From the NCBI RefSeq assembly GCF_002742625.1, contig NZ_PEBF01000001.1, forward strand, positions 4,712,001 through 4,776,000: 64,000 nt of DNA. Reading direction: 5' to 3'. The DNA comes from Caulobacter sp. FWC2. GTDB lineage: Bacteria > Pseudomonadota > Alphaproteobacteria > Caulobacterales > Caulobacteraceae. How positions within the stretch are numbered: the first letter of the stretch is position 1; every line of letters begins with the position of its first letter. The translations under genes and the position numbers were made by a program. This document shows positions 53,217-61,498 of the stretch, in pieces. The notes under the pieces were generated by a model. That model saw only the letters and a list, made by a program, of their open reading frames with translations. It made no database searches and was not told where the DNA came from.

Positions 53217-53327
53217 TCTGGCGCTCTGGTTTAGCGCCCTTTGATACCCGAAATTGACCGAACAGTGGCGCTATACATGTGGGTGATTTGGGGCGACGTC
53301 TCGCCGCGCCCTACTCTACCCAATCCC

Positions 53328-54653
53328 CTACTCCACCCAGTCCTTGTCCAGTCGGCGCGAGGCCAGGAAGAACAGCAGGGCAGCCAGCAGGTAGAAGCCC
53401 ATGCCGGTATAGATGGCCCAGCGCAGGGATTCCGCGCCGAAGGTCGGCTTCAGGAAGTCGGCCATGGCCCCGAAATAATAGACCCCGACGGCGATGCCCA
53501 ACAGGTTGTTGATCAGCAGGAACAGGGCCGAGGCCGTGGTCCGCATGGGCGCGGGCGCCAGGTGCTGCACCGCCGCCGTGACGGGTCCCAGCCAGGCCAG
53601 GTTCAGGCCGGTGGGGACCAGGAAGATCACGAAGGCCAGGGCCAGCGAAGCGTGGCCGCCCAGGCCGCCGACCAGCGATCCGCTGTTCATGGCCAGCAGG
53701 AAGCAGGGGACCGAGATCAGGAAGGCCACGGCCGGGGTCAGCGGGTAGCCGGCCTTGGACTTGGCGCCCAGGCGGTCGGCCATCACGCCGCCCATCCAGA
53801 TGCCGACCACCCCGCCCAGGAAGGCGATGCCCGAATAGTACCAGGCGGTCTGGGTCAGGGTCAGGCCCAGGCTGCGCATGAAGAACGACGGCAGCCAGGC
53901 GGCGACGCCATAGCCGCAGACAGACGACGAGGCCGCCCCCAGGGCTAGCAGCCAGAAGCTGGGCTTGGCCGCCAGCAGGCTCGCCACCTCGCGCACCGGG
54001 GCGGCCGGGGCCGGCGCGACCGGCGGCGCATTGGGCGCACGGTCGGCGCCGCCGCGCGGCGGGTCGCGGACGACGAAGCGGAAGATTGGGGCCAGCACCA
54101 CGCCCATCGCGCCGACGACGATGAAGGCCGTGCGCCAGCCGTAGTGCACGGCCAGCAGACCGCCGACCAGGGTGCCGGCCGCCGTGCCCAGCGGGATGCC
54201 GAAGGCGTAGGCCGCCAGGGCCCGGGCGCGCTGGTGCTTGGGGAAATAGTCCGAGATCAGCGAATAGGCCGGGGCCACCCCGCCCGCCTCGCCGATGCCC
54301 ACGCCCATGCGGGCCAGGAAGAGATGCGAAAAGCTGCCGACCACGCCGCACAGGGCGGTGAAACCGCTCCACAGGGTCAGGGCGGCGGTCATGATCCAGA
54401 CGCGGCTGAAGCGGTCGGCCAGCCAGGCGATCGGGATGGCCAGGGTCGTGTAGAGCAAGGCGAAGGCCAGGCCGCCCATCAGGCCGAACTGGGCGTCGGT
54501 CAGGCCGAACTCGTCCTTGATCGGCTTGGCCAGGATGCCGAGGATCTGCCGGTCCAGAAAGTTGAAGGTGTAGGCGAGGATCAGCATCGCCAGGACCACG
54601 TAGCGATAGCCAGACCCTTCGGTCTTCGTCGCCGTCTGCTGCTGCTCGCTCAT
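53328..54653 (-). CDS. Spinster-like MFS transporter
   Basis: A 441-residue transporter with about 12 membrane helices. It begins ...RYVVLAMLILAYTFNFLDRQILGILAKPIKDEF, characteristic of the spinster/Spns branch, with the MFS loop AWLADRFSRVWIM near 76. In Caulobacterales and sphingomonads such genes often accompany TonB receptors and catabolic genes. The substrate is unknown. It lies downstream of the TonB receptor, behind a hairpin. Confidence 0.9.
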   Translation of the reverse strand: MSEQQQTATKTEGSGYRYVVLAMLILAYTFNFLDRQILGILAKPIKDEFGLTDAQFGLMGGLAFALLYTTLAIPIAWLADRFSRVWIMTAALTLWSGFTALCGVVGSFSHLFLARMGVGIGEAGGVAPAYSLISDYFPKHQRARALAAYAFGIPLGTAAGTLVGGLLAVHYGWRTAFIVVGAMGVVLAPIFRFVVRDPPRGGADRAPNAPPVAPAPAAPVREVASLLAAKPSFWLLALGAASSSVCGYGVAAWLPSFFMRSLGLTLTQTAWYYSGIAFLGGVVGIWMGGVMADRLGAKSKAGYPLTPAVAFLISVPCFLLAMNSGSLVGGLGGHASLALAFVIFLVPTGLNLAWLGPVTAAVQHLAPAPMRTTASALFLLINNLLGIAVGVYYFGAMADFLKPTFGAESLRWAIYTGMGFYLLAALLFFLASRRLDKDWVE

Positions 54654-54689
54654 GCCCGCCCCCGTTTAAGCTACCGCCCACACAAAGAA

Positions 54690-54721
54690 AGGGCGGGACC
54701 CGTTGCAGCAGGTCCCGCCCT
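54690..54721 (-). terminator. Terminator after the TonB-dependent receptor
   Basis: An 11-base stem (AGGGCGGGACC / GGTCCCGCCCT) with a 10-base loop is followed on the minus strand by TTTCTTTG. It separates the receptor from the MFS gene. Confidence 0.85.
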
Positions 54722-54738
54722 AGCTAAGTCGCCTAGAT

Positions 54739-56979
54739 TTAGAACGCCACCTCGACCGAGCCGGCGAAGGTGCGCGGCGGGCCGTAGAAACCGATCACCG
54801 AGTTGTTGTAGGTCGGCGCTCCGAAGTTGTAGCCGCCCGTGCGGTACTTCTCCTTGGTCAGGTTCTTGCCGGTGAAGGCCAGCTTGTACTTGCCGCCCGG
54901 AGCGGTCCAGATCGCCGTCAGGTCGACCAGGGTGAAGGCTTTCTGGTCGAGGGCCGGCAGCGGCTGTTCGAACTGCTGGTACTTGTCGCGATAGCTGACC
55001 ATCGGTGTGATGGCGATATCGCCGCCGGCCAGCTCGGTGCGCCAGGTCAGGCTGACATTGCCCGTCCACTTCGGGGTGTTCTGGAAGCCGTAGAGGTCGG
55101 CGACATTGACCACCTGGCCGGTGGCCAGCACGGTCGACGGGTTCAGCGGGTTAGGCGCGCCAGCCGGCACGAAGCGGCTGAAGGTGTCGTACTTGGCGTG
55201 GATATAGCCCAGCGCGACATTGCCCGACAGGTGCTGGCTGAACTTGGTCGTGGCCTCGAACTCGGCGCCGTACAGGGTCGAGGCGCCGGCGTTGTCGACC
55301 GAGCTGGCGATGCCCGAGGGCACCACGACCTGGGTCGTGACCTGCTGGTTGGTGTACTTCGACAGGAAGATCGCCGACGAGAACGAGACGCGGCGGTCGA
55401 TCGCATAGCCTTTCAGGCCGGCCTCGTAGGTCTTCACGACTTCCGGCAGGTAGCCCTGGGTCGTCTGCGGGGTGATGAACGCGTCGCCGCGCATGTCCCA
55501 GCCGCCCGACTTGTAGCCCTTCGAGAACGAGGCGTAGGTGTTCAGGTCGTCGGACAGTTCGTACGAGACCGAGATGCGCGGCGTGAACTGTTCGAAGGTG
55601 CGGGCGGCGTCATAGTTGGTGCGCACCTGCAGGATCGGACGGTTCGTTCCGCCCTGATACGGCGACGGCGTGGCGCCGAGATAGAAGAAGCGGAACACGT
55701 TGGCGCGCTTGTGGTCGCGGGTGGCGCGGGCGCCCAGCGAGACCTTCAGGCGGTCGGTCAGGTTGGCGCTGAAGTCGAAGAACGCCGCGAAGCTCTGGGT
55801 GTTGACCTTGCCGCCGTCGGCGATCGAGACGCCCAGATTGCCGGCGATGGTGTCGAACTCGCCCGAAGCCTGGCTGTTCATGTAGTACAGACCGAAGACG
55901 CCCTGGACGTTCTCGTCCGAATAGACCGCCTGCAGTTCCTGCGAGAACGAGCGGTCATTGTAGGTGGCCGGCACGTCCAGCGTCGGCAGCGGGGTGCCGT
56001 CGAAGTCGATCAGGGTCTGGGTGTGGCCCTTGCGGTTGGCGGTGATCGACTTGAACGACAGGTTCTTGGTCGCGTCCCACTGGCCGGTCAGCGACAAGCC
56101 TTCGGTCTGGACGTGGTTCTTGTCGCCCAGGCCGGCTTGGGTGTCGTAGATGCCCAGGATCGGATAGGCGCCGACGGTCGGCAGGGTCTCGCGGTGGCCG
56201 TGACGCGGGTTCGAGTTGTCGACGACCTTGTCGTAGGCCAGGCGGAAGAACAGGTCTTCGGTCGGCTTGTACTCGGCGCTCAGGCGATAGGCCTCGACGT
56301 CCTTGTCGTACTGCTCGGCGCCGGTGGTCAGGTTCTTGCCGTAGCCGTCGCGCTTGTATCGGGCATAGGCGCCGCCGACCGACAGGCCGCCGGCGACCGG
56401 CGTCTGACCCGAGACCATCAGGTCGGTCTGGTTGTAGCTGCCGTAGGTCGCGCGGACCTTGGCGCCGGCTTCGTCGCCCAGGCGCCTGGTCACGTACTTG
56501 ATGGCGCCGCCGATGGTGTTGCGGCCGTACAGCGTGCCCTGCGGGCCGCGCAGCACTTCGATGCGCTCGATGTCGAAGATGTCGAGCACCGCGCCCTGCG
56601 GACGATAGATGTAGACGTCGTCGACATAGAGGCCGACGCCAGGCTCATAGCCCCACAGCGGATCCTGCTGGCCGACGCCGCGGATGTAGCTGATCAGGGT
56701 CGAGTTCGAGCCCCGGGCGGTCTGCACCGTGATGTTCGGGGTGGTCTGCGAAAGCACGGTGATGTCCGTGCCGCCCGAGCGTTCCAGCTTCTCGGCCGAG
56801 AAGGCCGAGACGGCCACCGGCACGTCCTTCAGGTTTTCCTCGCGGCGACGGGCGGTAACGACCACCTCGTCGACCGAGACCTTGTCGCTCGCCGCCGGCG
56901 CCTCTTGCGCCGACGCGACGCCCGCGATCGTGCTCCACGCCGCGCCAGCCAACAGCGCAGCCTTCCACATCGAAGTCAT
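54739..56979 (-). CDS. TonB-dependent receptor
   Basis: A 746-residue outer-membrane receptor. It has a signal peptide (ending GVASAQ), a TonB-box-like segment VDEVVVTARRREENL, a plug (about 45-160, with YVDDVYIYRPQG and VEVLRGPQGTLYGRNTIGG) and a 22-strand barrel ending in SVEVAF. GGGAGG precedes the ATG. The substrate is unknown. Neighbouring TetR, carotenoid oxygenase and MFS genes suggest a catabolic role for a hydrophobic or aromatic compound. Confidence 0.9.
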   Translation of the reverse strand: MTSMWKAALLAGAAWSTIAGVASAQEAPAASDKVSVDEVVVTARRREENLKDVPVAVSAFSAEKLERSGGTDITVLSQTTPNITVQTARGSNSTLISYIRGVGQQDPLWGYEPGVGLYVDDVYIYRPQGAVLDIFDIERIEVLRGPQGTLYGRNTIGGAIKYVTRRLGDEAGAKVRATYGSYNQTDLMVSGQTPVAGGLSVGGAYARYKRDGYGKNLTTGAEQYDKDVEAYRLSAEYKPTEDLFFRLAYDKVVDNSNPRHGHRETLPTVGAYPILGIYDTQAGLGDKNHVQTEGLSLTGQWDATKNLSFKSITANRKGHTQTLIDFDGTPLPTLDVPATYNDRSFSQELQAVYSDENVQGVFGLYYMNSQASGEFDTIAGNLGVSIADGGKVNTQSFAAFFDFSANLTDRLKVSLGARATRDHKRANVFRFFYLGATPSPYQGGTNRPILQVRTNYDAARTFEQFTPRISVSYELSDDLNTYASFSKGYKSGGWDMRGDAFITPQTTQGYLPEVVKTYEAGLKGYAIDRRVSFSSAIFLSKYTNQQVTTQVVVPSGIASSVDNAGASTLYGAEFEATTKFSQHLSGNVALGYIHAKYDTFSRFVPAGAPNPLNPSTVLATGQVVNVADLYGFQNTPKWTGNVSLTWRTELAGGDIAITPMVSYRDKYQQFEQPLPALDQKAFTLVDLTAIWTAPGGKYKLAFTGKNLTKEKYRTGGYNFGAPTYNNSVIGFYGPPRTFAGSVEVAF

Positions 56980-57161
56980 GGGGTTCCCTCCCTTGCGTTC
57001 CGCCCGTCCGAGCCGGATCCGTCTTGTGCGGACGCGTGCTCGGGGTTCGCCATTTCATCGAACAGCGAATTGCCAGCACCATCACCCGAACCCGCGCCAA
57101 GCGCCAGAACTTTTTCATCAAGTGATGAAAAAGAGTGTGGGCGGATGATACCAAGACGGAA

Positions 57162-57298
57162 AGCGCCCCCTCCGTCACGCTGCGTATCCGCAGAGCGCCA
57201 CCTCCCCCGCTTCGCAAGGGAGGAGGAAAGGCCTCTCCTCACCCGTGACACGGGGGAGGTGGATCGGCGCCGATAGGCGACGAGACGGAGGGGGCGCT
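57162..57298. repeat. Palindromic intergenic repeat, copy 3 of 3
   Basis: The same 137-138 bp element as at 1298-1435, with perfect 15-base ends. It lies just beyond the 3' end of the TetR gene, between that gene and the receptor, where it can terminate TetR transcription. With the receptor leader it fills the gap 56980-57302. Confidence 0.85.
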
Positions 57299-57302
57299 CC
57301 GC

Positions 57303-57989
57303 CTAAGCCTTGGCGATCACGGCCTCGAAGCCGGCGGCGCAGTATGAGAACAGGCGGCGGCGGACCGCTTCAAGGTCGCTGGAATGGCACTCGCCTTCCG
57401 ACAGCGAGTCGATCCGTCCGGTCTCGGACAGCGACAGCATCATCGACCCGGTCAGGAACTGATAGCACCAGTAGAGGTCGCGATACTCGGCCTGGGGGCG
57501 GACGATCTTCAGGGTCTCGACCAGTTGGTGGACCACCGGATCGAAGAACCGGGCCATGGTCTCGCCGCCCCAGGCGGGCGTGTTGTTCACCTGGGCGACC
57601 AGGGCGAAATAGCTCTTCCAGCCGGGACCGCCCTCCTGGGAGATGCGCAGCAGCGGATCGATGAAGGCCTCGATCACGCCCTCCACCGTCATGGTGGTGG
57701 CGTCATGCCCCGCGACATAGGCGTTCATCGACGCCTCGCGCGCCTGGTTGAGGATTTCGGCGCGCCGCACGAACACCGCGTCGAACAGCTCGCGCTTGGC
57801 CCCGAAATAGTAGTGGATCAGCGCCGTATCGACGCCGGCCTCGGCCGCCACCTGGCGCGTCGTCACCCCGTGGAAGCCGTGACGGGCGAACAGCCCCTCG
57901 GCGGCGTCGAGGATGGTCTCCTTGAGATCCAGCCCCTTGGCCTTGGATGGACGGCCCCGCCCGCTGACGCGGGTCTTGGTTGCGGTCAT
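57303..57989 (-). CDS. TetR-family transcriptional regulator
   Basis: A 228-residue repressor. The N-terminal helix-turn-helix (about residues 22-68) has ILDAAEGLFARHGFHGVTTRQVAAEAGVD and HYYFGAKRELFDAVF. The C-terminal ligand domain resembles the CerR-type group. It probably controls the carotenoid oxygenase or the TonB receptor next to it. I use the ATG at 57989; the longer frame to 58037 has no better signal, and neither has a good ribosome-binding site. Confidence 0.87.
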   Translation of the reverse strand: MTATKTRVSGRGRPSKAKGLDLKETILDAAEGLFARHGFHGVTTRQVAAEAGVDTALIHYYFGAKRELFDAVFVRRAEILNQAREASMNAYVAGHDATTMTVEGVIEAFIDPLLRISQEGGPGWKSYFALVAQVNNTPAWGGETMARFFDPVVHQLVETLKIVRPQAEYRDLYWCYQFLTGSMMLSLSETGRIDSLSEGECHSSDLEAVRRRLFSYCAAGFEAVIAKA

Positions 57990-58081
57990 GGAAATGGAGG
58001 TCCGCCGTGGTTGCGCTCCGTCCTCGGATAGGCGCATCCCGGCGGACCTGGCAAGGGACCGTTGTTATCCAGGCCTGTTCT

Positions 58082-59545
58082 CTAGGCCTGGGCGAACACC
58101 CCGTGGAAGGTCACCGGCAGGGCCACGGGCGCCCGCCAGGAGACCACGGGCCCTTGCTTGACAAGGCGCGCGTCGAAGACGTGCAGCTCTGTGGCCTTGG
58201 CGTCGAGATTGACCGTCGTGCCGACCAGCCAGCCGTCCAGTTCCTCGGCCGAGCCGGGGCGCGGGACGAAGACCACCTCCTCGACCAGGTGACGCGGGCC
58301 GAAGTCGAACACCTGGTCGCGATCGTTCTTCCAGTCGCGGACGGCCACGCTCTGGAACAGCGGACGGTCGGGCCGCTCGTTGGTGACGTGTACGGAATAG
58401 CGACGGGCCAGGCCGGCGAAGCGGGCGTCGCCGCGCGGGAACTCGGCGCTCACCGCCTCCCTGGCGAGTTCGCCCTTGCCGTCGGCGCGCAGGGTGATCT
58501 GGGCCCGGCGCGGCGGGGCGGCGCGGACATGCTGGCCCTGCAGAAGCAGGCCGGCGTTGATCGCCGTGCCCGACGCATCGTCGTCGACGCAGGCGTCGAA
58601 GCGGATCGTCCCGTCGGCTTCCTCCCAGGCGTCGCCCAGGTGGAAGAAGAAGAACGGCGGCAGCTCGAACGTCCGGCGCTTGGACAGGTCGTCCTTGTCC
58701 AGCACCAGCACCTGGGTCCCCAGCTCGGGCTTCCAGGCCATCGAGGTCGAGAACGGCATGACCATCCGCTCCTGCATCCAGGGCTGCAGCACCAGGATCA
58801 GGTGGCGGTCGGTGGCGGTGAAGTCGTGCATGTAGCTGGCGCGCGGCAGCTTGATCATCTCGGCCTTCTGGAGGGCGCCGTCCGGGGCGAGCTTCCAGAC
58901 CACCGCCTGGGCGCCGCCCAGACCGATGTTCCAGACCGTCCCGTCGGGCTGGACGCGCGGATGAGCCGAGAAGGGCATGCCCTTCAGGTCCGGCCGCAGG
59001 GTCTTGAAGCCCTTGGTAGCCAGGCTGGCGGGATCCAGGGCGGTCGGCGAGCCGCCCTCCCACAGCGCCCACAGCTCGCCGCCCGCCATCAGCACCGAGG
59101 TGTTGGCGGCGTTGGCGTCGTCCGGGCCGGTGATCACCGAGCCGGGACCGGCGGCGGTGCCGAAGCCCGGGGTGATCACCGCGTTGGCGGCGGTATCGTT
59201 GCGGCGCTTCACCGTGTCCACGAAGCGCGCGCTCATCCGCGCCTGACCGCCGGCGATCTGGAACTTGCGGACCATGCCGTCGCCGTCGAACCAGTGGCCG
59301 ACCGAACGCCCCGGGCGGCGGAACTTGGCCGGGCCGTTGCGGAACAGGGTCCCGGCCAGCTCGGCCGGCGCCTTGCCGTGCAGCCGGGTCAGGCCGGTCG
59401 GCGCGATGTCGGCCTCGACATCGGCCAGGCCCAGGGTCCAGTCCCCCGCCTTGGCGTTGGCCGCGGCGGCCCAGACCGCTTCGGGGGTCAGCAGGGAAGC
59501 GCCGCCCATCAGGGCCGCGCCGCGCAGAATGTCGCGCCGGTTCAT
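58082..59545 (-). CDS. Carotenoid oxygenase family dioxygenase, Tat-exported
   Basis: A 487-residue enzyme. It starts MNRRDILRGAALMGG, a twin-arginine signal with hydrophobic region to about 27. The seven-bladed propeller has the four iron-binding His: H195 (SAHPRV), H240 (YMHDF), H302 (FFHLGD) and H481 (TFHGVF). Family members cleave carotenoids or lignostilbenes at a double bond. Periplasmic location is unusual and suggests an imported substrate, such as lignin-derived stilbenes. It lies 11 bases after the DUF2141 gene on the same strand. Confidence 0.9.
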   Translation of the reverse strand: MNRRDILRGAALMGGASLLTPEAVWAAAANAKAGDWTLGLADVEADIAPTGLTRLHGKAPAELAGTLFRNGPAKFRRPGRSVGHWFDGDGMVRKFQIAGGQARMSARFVDTVKRRNDTAANAVITPGFGTAAGPGSVITGPDDANAANTSVLMAGGELWALWEGGSPTALDPASLATKGFKTLRPDLKGMPFSAHPRVQPDGTVWNIGLGGAQAVVWKLAPDGALQKAEMIKLPRASYMHDFTATDRHLILVLQPWMQERMVMPFSTSMAWKPELGTQVLVLDKDDLSKRRTFELPPFFFFHLGDAWEEADGTIRFDACVDDDASGTAINAGLLLQGQHVRAAPPRRAQITLRADGKGELAREAVSAEFPRGDARFAGLARRYSVHVTNERPDRPLFQSVAVRDWKNDRDQVFDFGPRHLVEEVVFVPRPGSAEELDGWLVGTTVNLDAKATELHVFDARLVKQGPVVSWRAPVALPVTFHGVFAQA

Positions 59546-59556
59546 CGCTATGGTTC

Positions 59557-60003
59557 CTAGTGCAGGTGGACGACTTGGGTGTTGGCGCCAGCCTTCACCG
59601 TGAAGGTCGCGGCGTCGAAGCTGGGCGGGCCCATGTTCGGCAGGGCGTCGTTCGAGAAGCCGTAGGGCTCCACGGGCATGCCGAAGGGGTTCATGCCCAT
59701 CTTGCCGTCGCCGTCGACGTCCTGGAACGCGCGGACGGCGTAGGTCCCCGGCGGCAGGGCGACGATCCTGGCGGCGGGTTCGGCGTCGGACGCCGCAGCC
59801 TGGGCGACGCGGGCCGGCTTGCCCGAACTCCAGCCCTGGGCGCTGTCATAGACGGCGATCATCACCTTGCCCGACTTGGAGGCCAGGGCGGGGAAGCTCA
59901 GGGTCAGATCGCCAAAGCCCGCCTGGGAAGGGGCGTCCTGGGCGTGGGCGGCCGGCGCGAGGATGGCGGCGGCGGCCAGGGCGAGGGTCAGGGTCTTGAA
60001 CAT
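59557..60003 (-). CDS. DUF2141 secreted protein
   Basis: A 148-residue exported protein (signal peptide ending AHAQ). DUF2141 features are GKVMIAVYDSAQGWSSG, then LPPGTYAVRAFQDVDGDGKMG and FGMPVEPYGFSNDA. Function is unknown; a small beta-sandwich is likely. It is part of the DUF2306-DUF2141-carotenoid oxygenase operon. Confidence 0.87.
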   Translation of the reverse strand: MFKTLTLALAAAAILAPAAHAQDAPSQAGFGDLTLSFPALASKSGKVMIAVYDSAQGWSSGKPARVAQAAASDAEPAARIVALPPGTYAVRAFQDVDGDGKMGMNPFGMPVEPYGFSNDALPNMGPPSFDAATFTVKAGANTQVVHLH

Positions 60004-60034
60004 GATGAGGTCCTTTCGATGAGATTTGAGAGGG

Positions 60035-60595
60035 TCAGCCCAGGAACACGGTCCAGAGCAGGCGACCCGGGATGAAGGCGAAGAGGCCGGCCAGCAGCAG
60101 GCCGCCGGTGAACATGCCGGTCATGGCCCGGCGGTGGGCGGCGACCCGGCCGCGCTTGACGGCGTAGACCGCGCCCGGCAAGCCGACGATGGTCCAGCCC
60201 GACAGCAGGTGGATGAAGCTGAAGGCGCCGTGGTTGATCTCGCGGATGAACAGCGAGCTGACCGCCGTCGATCCCATGGCCAGCACCCAGGTCCAGCCCA
60301 GCAGCTTGTGCAGGCCCGTACCCTTCACCCGCATCATCAGCGCGATGCCGATGGCCAGGGCGGTCAGGGCCGAGACCAGGTGCAGCCTGATGACGGCGGG
60401 CGCTTCGGCGATCCGCGACAGGTCCGGCGCGTGAGGGTGGAACGGTATGCGTGCGGCATAGCCCGCGAAGTCGGTGAACAGCTTGGGCGAGGCGACCGCG
60501 ACGATCAGGACGGCGGCGCCGACGCCGAACGCGGCGTTGCGCAGGCTGGCCCAGCGTTCGGCGCCCTGCGAGATTGACTTGCCCTCCGAGGCCAT
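60035..60595 (-). CDS. DUF2306 membrane protein
   Basis: A 186-residue protein with four hydrophobic segments. Typical features are the His-rich pieces RIPFHPH, IRLHLVSALTAL and FSFIHLLSGWT, and the RGRVAAHRRAMTGMF loop. The family is uncharacterised, though conserved His suggest haem or metal binding. It is first in the operon with DUF2141 and the carotenoid oxygenase, 31 bases before DUF2141. Confidence 0.85.
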   Translation of the reverse strand: MASEGKSISQGAERWASLRNAAFGVGAAVLIVAVASPKLFTDFAGYAARIPFHPHAPDLSRIAEAPAVIRLHLVSALTALAIGIALMMRVKGTGLHKLLGWTWVLAMGSTAVSSLFIREINHGAFSFIHLLSGWTIVGLPGAVYAVKRGRVAAHRRAMTGMFTGGLLLAGLFAFIPGRLLWTVFLG

Positions 60596-60669
60596 CTTCG
60601 TTCACTCCGGTTTCGAGCGGAGCGGTGGGTCGCCTCGCCGTCGAAAACCTGAGTGGAGGGGCCGAGCCC

Positions 60670-61485
60670 GTGTCTCAATCGTCGTTGCGTCAGTCGCCGG
60701 CTCGGTTTCGTGAACGGCTGGCGGACGCCGTTCGCGCTTCGCGAATGGCGCTGACCACGAAGGAAGCCCTGCGCGGCTTCGCGGTGTCGGCGGTGGGCGG
60801 CGCCTTCCTGGCCCTGATCGGCGCTTTCGCGACGACCCAGATCCCGCTGCCCATACGCCTGGCCTATTGGGTGGGTCTGTGCCTGGCCGGGGCGGTCGTC
60901 GGCACCGGCGTCAGCCAGCTCATCGGTCGCGAAGGTCGGGCGGATGCACGGCCCTGGCTCTATGGCGCGCTGACCGTGGTCGGCGTCACCCTGCCCTTCA
61001 CCGTCGTCGTCTGGCTGGTCAGCGAGCTGACCTTCTCCGGCCACCTGCGGCCGGGCGCCCTGGCGATCTACCTGGTCCCGGTGTTCATCGTCACCACGGC
61101 GATGACGGGGCTGAACTTCCTGGTCCAGCGGCGGCCGGTCGAGACCCACGCCGCGCCCGTCGGCGCCTCGGGTCCGCGGTTTCTGGAGCGCCTGCCGGCC
61201 AAGCTGCGCGGCGCCGAGCTGTTCGCCGTGGCGGCCGAGGACCACTATCTGCGCCTGCACACCTCGCGCGGGCAGGACCTGATCCTGATGCGCCTGTCCG
61301 ACGCCGTGGCCGAACTGGAAGGCATCGAGGGCGCCCAGACCCACCGCTCGTGGTGGGTCGCCAAGGCGGCGGTCGAGGGCGCCCGGCGCGGCGACGGCCG
61401 GGCGACCCTGCAATTAAAGGGCGGCGTGGAGGCGCCCGTCAGCCGCGCCTATGCCAAGGCCCTGCGCGAAGCCGGCTGGTTCTGA
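60670..61485 (+). CDS. Membrane-bound LytTR-type transcriptional regulator
   Basis: A 271-residue protein. Four hydrophobic segments (about residues 35-145) precede a C-terminal LytTR DNA-binding domain (about 170-271) with FAVAAEDHYLRLHT, THRSWWVAKAAVEG and VSRAYAKALREAGWF. It has no receiver domain, so it may sense through its membrane part. I chose the GTG at 60670 because GGAGGG lies nine bases upstream; an ATG at 60745 would also retain the domain. It is divergent from the DUF2306 operon and may control it. Confidence 0.85.
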   Translation: MSQSSLRQSPARFRERLADAVRASRMALTTKEALRGFAVSAVGGAFLALIGAFATTQIPLPIRLAYWVGLCLAGAVVGTGVSQLIGREGRADARPWLYGALTVVGVTLPFTVVVWLVSELTFSGHLRPGALAIYLVPVFIVTTAMTGLNFLVQRRPVETHAAPVGASGPRFLERLPAKLRGAELFAVAAEDHYLRLHTSRGQDLILMRLSDAVAELEGIEGAQTHRSWWVAKAAVEGARRGDGRATLQLKGGVEAPVSRAYAKALREAGWF

Positions 61486-61498
61486 TCAGCCGCTTCTC

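Noticed and set aside
50112..53234. A 1040-codon plus-strand frame over the glycosyltransferase fusion
   Set aside because: It has no recognisable domain and is opposite three intact catalytic domains.
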